From JALHNI01 sp044226365 (GTDB lineage: Bacteria; Acidobacteriota; Terriglobia; Bryobacterales; Bryobacteraceae), in contig JBGAHE010000018.1 of NCBI GenBank assembly GCA_044226365.1, forward strand, positions 15,840-79,839: a stretch of 64,000 bases of DNA, read 5' to 3'. A program made the position numbers and the translations under genes. The notes under the pieces were generated by a model, which worked only from the letters and a program-made list of their open reading frames with translations, made no database searches and had not been told where the DNA came from. Positions 59,440-64,000 of this stretch are shown piece after piece (the first letter of the stretch is position 1; each line of letters starts with the position of its first letter).

Positions 59440-59595
59440 ATGGACGCTGGTATCTTGGTCGCCATTTTCTTTTCGTTGTTTACGTCCGTTGGCTTGTGGG
59501 CACTGCAGCCGAAAGCGGACGCGGAGAAGGCGCGGCAGCGCCGTCTGGCCGAGCATCAGATGAATGCGCGGCTGCTGCGAATGAACATCTCCTAG
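59440..59595 (+). CDS. 51-residue single-helix membrane protein
   Basis: The small gene encodes MDAGILVAIFFSLFTSVGLW followed by a basic, Arg-rich helix (about residues 29-51). AGGAG at 59428-59432 lies seven bases before the ATG. The layout is a membrane anchor plus a charged cytoplasmic helix; no family recognised. Strong ribosome-binding site and coherent composition support coding. The following 137 bases to the histidine kinase stop contain nothing I can identify. Confidence 0.6.
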   Translation: MDAGILVAIFFSLFTSVGLWALQPKADAEKARQRRLAEHQMNARLLRMNIS

Positions 59596-59732
59596 CTCCT
59601 CTACCGCAACTCCTCAAAACAGCGCTCTTCCAACGAGGGCAGGATACTGCTCGGCCATGCGGACACTTGCGTTTCCGTGGCCGGGGGAACGACTTGCCGC
59701 GACAACACGAAGCGAGGACGGCGCACCAGTAA

Positions 59733-60776
59733 CTAGCCGGGGAGCGGCAGGAGTTCGCTGGCCGCCAGGGGGACGGTGACGGCGAATTCGTGGTCTGTGT
59801 TGTGGACGGCGATGCCGCGCTGGAGGATGAGGCGGCAGCGTTCGTCGAGGTTCTGCAGGCCGGTGCCTTCGGAGGTGAAACGGGGTTGCGCGGCGCTTTT
59901 GGGATGGCGGAGAGAGATGCTCTCGGGGGTGATGATGAGCTCCAGGCGGAGCGGTGCGGCGGGGGAGAAGTCGTTGTGCTTGATGGCGTTCTCGAGGAGA
60001 AGCTGGAGCGACACGGGCGGGATCCAGGCGGAGGGGACGACCGAGGGGAGTTCGAAGACGATGCTGTCTTCAAAGCGGAGGCGCAGCAGGGCGAGGTAGT
60101 TCGCAAGGAACATGAGCTCGTGTTCGAGGTGGACGAGTTCGCGGGAACGGCTTTGGAGGATGTAGCGGTAGACGTCGCCGAGGAGGACGGTGAAGCGGGT
60201 GGCGCGGTCCGGCGAGGTTTCGATCAGGCCCACGAGCGTGTTGAGGCAGTTGAACATGAAGTGGGGATCGATTTGGGCCTTGAGGGCGGAGAGCTGGGCG
60301 AGGGCCCCGGCGTACTCGAGTTGCTGGCGCTGGGCGCGTTCGCGAGCGCGCTGGGTGATGAGGTCCATCGTTTCGTAGATGTGGAAGATGAGGGCGGAGG
60401 CGAGGGTGGCGAGGGCGGTGGCGCGCCAGACGGGCGGTCCGAGGGCGCCTTGGCCGGTGAGCGAATACCAGAGGGTGAACAGAAGGATGGAGGTGGGGAC
60501 GGTGAAGCCGAGGACGGCGGCGACGATCAGGATGAGTCGGCGGCGGGCGTTGACGGTCCAATCGGGGCGGCCGCGGAGCCAGAACCAGATGACGACGTTG
60601 CCCTTCCAAAGGAGGAGGGAAACCATCGCGAAGTAGATGACGCCGGCCCAGTAGACGGGTTGATGCCAGTTGAAGTTATCGAGGAGGCCGGCGGTGTAGG
60701 CGACGATGAGGCCGAGGGGCGGTCCCAGACTCCAGCGGATGCGCTGATCGCCGAGTTGGGGCTTGCGGTGGGGCAC
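59733..60776 (-). CDS. LytS/YehU-type membrane sensor histidine kinase
   Basis: The 347-residue protein has four transmembrane helices (within residues 14-140), a coiled segment (ARERAQRQQLEYAGALAQLSALKAQIDPHF), the histidine kinase motif PHFMFNCLNTLVGLIE (phospho-His in DPHFMFN) and a truncated HATPase with the N-box LLENAIKHN and G-box GTGLQNLDERCRL. LytS-type kinases usually pair with LytTR regulators, but none is in the window. The start is GTG at 60776, 11 bases after the kinase gene stop, so it belongs to the Ser/Thr-kinase operon. Confidence 0.85.
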   Translation of the reverse strand: MPHRKPQLGDQRIRWSLGPPLGLIVAYTAGLLDNFNWHQPVYWAGVIYFAMVSLLLWKGNVVIWFWLRGRPDWTVNARRRLILIVAAVLGFTVPTSILLFTLWYSLTGQGALGPPVWRATALATLASALIFHIYETMDLITQRARERAQRQQLEYAGALAQLSALKAQIDPHFMFNCLNTLVGLIETSPDRATRFTVLLGDVYRYILQSRSRELVHLEHELMFLANYLALLRLRFEDSIVFELPSVVPSAWIPPVSLQLLLENAIKHNDFSPAAPLRLELIITPESISLRHPKSAAQPRFTSEGTGLQNLDERCRLILQRGIAVHNTDHEFAVTVPLAASELLPLPG

Positions 60777-60787
60777 GGCGGGAAGAC

Positions 60788-62617
60788 TCAGATGGTGAAG
60801 TCGCCGTCCACGTAGCAGTAGATCTCGGTGCCTTTGGTGACAAGGATGCCTTCGGGGACGTTGCCGGAGGAGAGGCCGTTGGCGTCAATGGGGCGGCGGG
60901 CTTCGGCGGGTGCGCCGGCGACGCGCGAGCGGATGCGGATCTGGCGGCCATCGAAGGCGCGGACGGTATCGAGTTGGAGGAGACCGCGGAGGCCTTTGCC
61001 AATGAGCTTGCGTCCGGGTTGGATGGCCATCGTGGCCGAGACCGGCGCGCCGGCCGGAATGACAACGCGGCCATTCAACATGACGTTTTCGGAGACGGAG
61101 ATCTTGACGGGGGAAGCGTCGCGCAGGGCGCGGTTGACGGGCTCATCGAACATGATGCGGACGCGGGTGCCATCGGCGAGGACGCCGGAGGGATGGGCAA
61201 CGGGGTGCGCGGTGGCAGGTTCGGTTTTGTTCGCCGGGGGCGTGGGCTCGCCGGGCTTGGGCGGAGCGCCGGGGACGATGGGAGTGGCGGTGGCAGGCGC
61301 CGTCGCAGCCGGGGTGGAAGAGGAAGCAACGGGCGCGGGAGTGGAAGGCAGGACGGCTTTGGGGTCGCGCATGACGGCGACGACGGCTTCCGACACGCCG
61401 GCTTTGCTGAGGCGGATGAGTTCCGAGGTGGAGAGGTCGAACTTAGTTTTCGCGGTGCGGAGCTGCGAGACGATGAAGCGTTCGGGCAGCTTCTCCTTCA
61501 CCATTTCGATGACGCTTTCGTTGGTGAGGACGTCGGGTAACTGGGGCGGCGGAGGCGGCTGATGCGCGGTGACAGCGGCGTTCTCCTCAGGGTCGTCGGC
61601 GTCGGGGTTGGACATGCGCGGCCAGATGAAGATGCCCAGAATGGCGGCGATGACCAGGAAGGCGCCAAGGCCGATCCAGAGGCCGCTGCGGCTGGAGGAC
61701 GGAGGCGGCGCGGGGGGCGGCGGGATGATGCCGGAGTTGGCGACGGGGTTCTGATCGAGGATGCCGCTATCGTGCGCGGCTTTGATGCGCGCGACTTCGT
61801 TGCGGACCTCTTCCATGGAGGTGTAGCGCGCGGCGGGGTCCTTGCGGAGGCAGCGGGTGATGAGGGCCGTGAGATCGGCGGGGATGCTGGCCGGCAGGGC
61901 GACGGGTTCGTCGCGCAGGATGGCGGTGAGGGTGGCGAGTTGGGAGCCGCCGGCAAAGGGCGGACGGCCGCTCAGCATTTCGTAAAGGACGCCGCCGTAG
62001 GTGAACATATCGGAGCGGGCATCGACGGGTTTGCCTTCGGCCTGTTCGGGCGACATGTAGTTGATGGTGCCGAGCAGGGAGCCTTCGATGGTCTGGGGGC
62101 CGAGGGTGCGGGTGATGTCGCTGTTGGGGTCGGCTTCGGGGGCGACGAGTTTGGCGAGGCCGAAGTCGAGGAGCTTGACGCGGCCGGCGGAGGAGATCAT
62201 GACGTTCGCGGGTTTGAGGTCGCGATGGATGATGTTGGCGGAGTGCGCGGCTTGGAGGGCGTCGGCGATCTGGAGCGCGTAAGAGAGGACTTCGCGAAGG
62301 GGCAGACCTTCGGGCGGAATGGATTGGGTGAGAGTTTTGCCGGTGAGGTATTCCATCACCAGACAGTCGCCGCCGGAGTCGGCGAGGAGGTCGTGGACGG
62401 TGATGATGTTGGGGTGATTGAGGCCGGAGGCGGCCTGGGCTTCCTGGAGGAAACGGCGGCGGCGATCGGGATCGGCCAGTTTGTCCTGCGGGAGGATCTT
62501 GATGGCGACCGGCCGGTTTAGACGGGTGTCGCGCGCGGCATAGACTTCCCCCATGCCGCCTTCACCGATCTTGGCGGTAATTTCGTATTGAGCAATCGAC
62601 CTTCCGACCCAACTCAT
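60788..62617 (-). CDS. Membrane-anchored Ser/Thr protein kinase
   Basis: The 609-residue protein has a complete Hanks kinase domain at residues ~10-275: glycine loop IGEGGMGEVYAARD, VAIK lysine, HRDLKPANV catalytic loop, DFG (LLDFGLAK) and APE-like SPEQAEGKP. One membrane helix follows (residues ~308-330) and then a Pro/Ala-rich extracytoplasmic part with a beta-rich C-terminus. PASTA repeats are absent. It is co-directional and coupled with the Tat oxidoreductase (ATGA overlap) and the LytS-type kinase. The external ligand is unknown. Confidence 0.93.
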   Translation of the reverse strand: MSWVGRSIAQYEITAKIGEGGMGEVYAARDTRLNRPVAIKILPQDKLADPDRRRRFLQEAQAASGLNHPNIITVHDLLADSGGDCLVMEYLTGKTLTQSIPPEGLPLREVLSYALQIADALQAAHSANIIHRDLKPANVMISSAGRVKLLDFGLAKLVAPEADPNSDITRTLGPQTIEGSLLGTINYMSPEQAEGKPVDARSDMFTYGGVLYEMLSGRPPFAGGSQLATLTAILRDEPVALPASIPADLTALITRCLRKDPAARYTSMEEVRNEVARIKAAHDSGILDQNPVANSGIIPPPPAPPPSSSRSGLWIGLGAFLVIAAILGIFIWPRMSNPDADDPEENAAVTAHQPPPPPQLPDVLTNESVIEMVKEKLPERFIVSQLRTAKTKFDLSTSELIRLSKAGVSEAVVAVMRDPKAVLPSTPAPVASSSTPAATAPATATPIVPGAPPKPGEPTPPANKTEPATAHPVAHPSGVLADGTRVRIMFDEPVNRALRDASPVKISVSENVMLNGRVVIPAGAPVSATMAIQPGRKLIGKGLRGLLQLDTVRAFDGRQIRIRSRVAGAPAEARRPIDANGLSSGNVPEGILVTKGTEIYCYVDGDFTI

Positions 62618-63912
62618 CCGGCGATATCGTTCCTATTCAGGTCCCACTTGACGACACGCTCTTCGCGCGCGGATTGATTGAGCATGTGGGCGCACGCGGC
62701 GGCGCGGTGGCCGGTTTGCGCATCTTCCCAATGAGGTTGCCGGGTGCGAATGGCTTTGAGCCAGTTCGCGAAGTGGAGCACAGTGGAGTCAACTCCCTCG
62801 GCCCGGTAGGTTTCGGCCCCAGGGCGCAACGTGGCGGGCCAGGTGCCGGGCATTTCAGTTTGACGGATTTTGGGGTCGTCGTAGTAGGCTTTTTCGAGAG
62901 CGCGGGGCCAGCTTTCGACGATCCAGCGGTTGTCCTCGCGGCCGGCTTCCGCCAGTAACTGGAGGCTGGTGAAGTTGAGGACGAGCGTGCCTTCGGTGCC
63001 GAGGAACTGGAAGCTGCCATCGGCGAGCGATTCGTTGTTGAAGGTGGAGCTGAGATTGGCGGCGAAACCTTCGGGGTATTCGAGAAGGCCGTTGATGGTG
63101 TCGTAGACTTCGCGGCTCTCTTTCCAGCGGTAGAGTTCGCCCATGGCGACGGCTTTGGAGGGGCCGGCGGAGTTCATGACGAACTGGATGGTGGTGCAGA
63201 GGTGGACGAAGAGATCGGTGGCGATACCGCCCGAATAGTCGTTGTAGCAGCGCCAGCGGAAGAAGCGCTCGTTCGAATAGGGGTGGCGCGGGGCGCTGCC
63301 GAGGAAGCGATCCCAATCGACGGTTTGCGGCGTGGCATCGGGCGGGATGGGATAGATCCAGGCGCCGGAGGCAGAGTTGCGGTTGTAGGCGGCGCGGATG
63401 AGGGTGACTTTGCCAAGCTTGCCGGATTGGACGATCTGACGGGCGCGTTCCTGGAGGATGCCGCTACAGCCCTGGCTGCCGACCTGCAGGATGCGGCCGG
63501 ACTGTTTGACGGCGGCGACAATCTCCTTGCCTTCGCTCGAGCGGTAGGTGAGGGGCTTTTCGCAGTACACGTCTTTGCCGGCGGCGAGAGCATCGAGGCA
63601 CATGCGGTGGTGCCAATGGTCCGGGGTGGCGATGATGACGGCGTCGATGTCGCGCCGGGAGAGGATCTCGCGGTAGTCGCGATAGTCCTTGGCGCCGGGT
63701 CCCCAATTTTCCTGCGTGCGGGTGACGCGGCCACGGTAGGCGTCGCTGATGGCGGTGATGGCGACGCCGGGATTGGCCATGAGGCCTTCCATCAGTTGTT
63801 GCGAGCGGGCGCCGCATCCGATGACGCCCACCTGGATGCGAGAATTGGCCGGAGTTTGGGCAAACGCAGCGGCGCCGGAGCCCAAGACGAAGCCGCGCCT
63901 GGAGAAACCCAT
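62614..63912 (-). CDS. Tat-exported Gfo/Idh/MocA family oxidoreductase
   Basis: The 432-residue protein has a Tat leader (FSRRGFVLGSGAAAFAQ), the NAD(P)-binding motif IQVGVIGCGARSQQLMEGL, IIATPDHWHHRMCLDALAAGKDVYCEKPLTY (EKP present) and a long C-terminal substrate domain. ATG 63912 is chosen because the leader begins there and a perfect TATAAT lies six bases before it, inside an upstream in-frame extension starting at 63945. It overlaps the kinase gene by four bases. Confidence 0.88.
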   Translation of the reverse strand: MGFSRRGFVLGSGAAAFAQTPANSRIQVGVIGCGARSQQLMEGLMANPGVAITAISDAYRGRVTRTQENWGPGAKDYRDYREILSRRDIDAVIIATPDHWHHRMCLDALAAGKDVYCEKPLTYRSSEGKEIVAAVKQSGRILQVGSQGCSGILQERARQIVQSGKLGKVTLIRAAYNRNSASGAWIYPIPPDATPQTVDWDRFLGSAPRHPYSNERFFRWRCYNDYSGGIATDLFVHLCTTIQFVMNSAGPSKAVAMGELYRWKESREVYDTINGLLEYPEGFAANLSSTFNNESLADGSFQFLGTEGTLVLNFTSLQLLAEAGREDNRWIVESWPRALEKAYYDDPKIRQTEMPGTWPATLRPGAETYRAEGVDSTVLHFANWLKAIRTRQPHWEDAQTGHRAAACAHMLNQSAREERVVKWDLNRNDIAG

Positions 63913-63918
63913 CGTCCG

Positions 63919-63924
63919 ATTATA
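63919..63924 (-). promoter_or_regulatory. Perfect -10 element for a probably leaderless transcript
   Basis: The minus strand reads TATAAT followed by six bases and then the ATG at 63912. Transcription should begin at or next to the start codon. A TTGTAT 15 bases upstream could be the -35 element, though the spacing is short. Confidence 0.45.
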
Positions 63925-63953
63925 TGCCGCGTTTTGGGGATACAATCCTAACC

Positions 63954-64000
63954 ATGCTCAGAACCTTATTGATCCTGTTGCCGCTGGCCCTCCTGATCTT
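63954..64000 (+). CDS. Start of an exported protein, cut by window edge
   Basis: Only 15 codons are present (MLRTLLILLPLALLI), a typical signal-peptide start. It diverges from the Tat oxidoreductase; TACAAT about seven bases before the ATG may be its -10 element. The function cannot be determined. Confidence 0.5.
   Translation, partial: MLRTLLILLPLALLI

Overview
The window looks like chromosome from a GC-rich soil Acidobacteriota of the Bryobacterales/Solibacter type. This is inferred from content, not from a marker gene. The clues are a very large Oar-like TonB receptor with a carboxypeptidase-regulatory plug, three Tat-exported Gfo/Idh/MocA oxidoreductases, a Tat-exported sugar-phosphate isomerase next to a sulfatase, DUF2911 and DUF4097-like proteins, a membrane-anchored Ser/Thr kinase, and high GC with tightly packed genes. 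I see no insertion sequence, prophage, CRISPR array or rRNA.

Layout. 1-3525: a minus-strand operon (MmcQ/YjbR protein, a degenerate alpha/beta-hydrolase with HEAT and Sel1 repeats, and two tandem paralogues of unknown function, the second cut by the window edge). 3638-7133: rsgA, nadB and an NGG-repeat surface protein. 7185-14361: TonB receptor, HxlR regulator diverging from a DoxX protein, msrA, a Tat oxidoreductase and a BrkB/YihY membrane protein. 14460-18087: an AAA ATPase whose reading frame is broken in a C-tract, a small zinc-ribbon protein, a secreted DinB-like protein and a DUF2891 protein. 18176-26520: a complete chemosensory operon (cheY, cheX, cheA, cheW, soluble receptor, cheY, cheB, cheR, cheX) with no flagellar genes nearby. 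26441-33049: a secreted peptidase-MA-like protein, a second Tat oxidoreductase, a DUF2911 protein, a sugar-phosphate isomerase and a sulfatase. 33051-36725: an ECF sigma operon, a YbaK deacylase, lepA and tRNA-Met. 36818-45494: a nitrilase-family hydrolase, then kdpFABCDE behind a sequence closely resembling the E. coli KdpE operator. 45586-50143: PilZ, TauE/SafE, ssb, an exported dehydrogenase, an aminotransferase and a membrane protein. 50213-52158: a two-gene cassette of a TIR-domain membrane protein and a small two-helix membrane protein, the best candidate for an undescribed system. 52305-64000: methyltransferase with HAD phosphatase, a beta-propeller protein, an M28 peptidase, an alanine-glyoxylate-type aminotransferase, a small membrane peptide, a LytS-type histidine kinase, a Ser/Thr kinase, a third Tat oxidoreductase and the start of a divergent exported protein.

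Two window-scale patterns stand out. The top strand is C-rich on the left and G-rich on the right whatever the gene orientation, changing over at about 39-43 kb inside the kdp operon. Also, convergent gene pairs repeatedly end within one base of each other or overlap, leaving no room for terminators; the three clear intrinsic terminators lie elsewhere (7132-7164, 47206-47237, 58114-58144).
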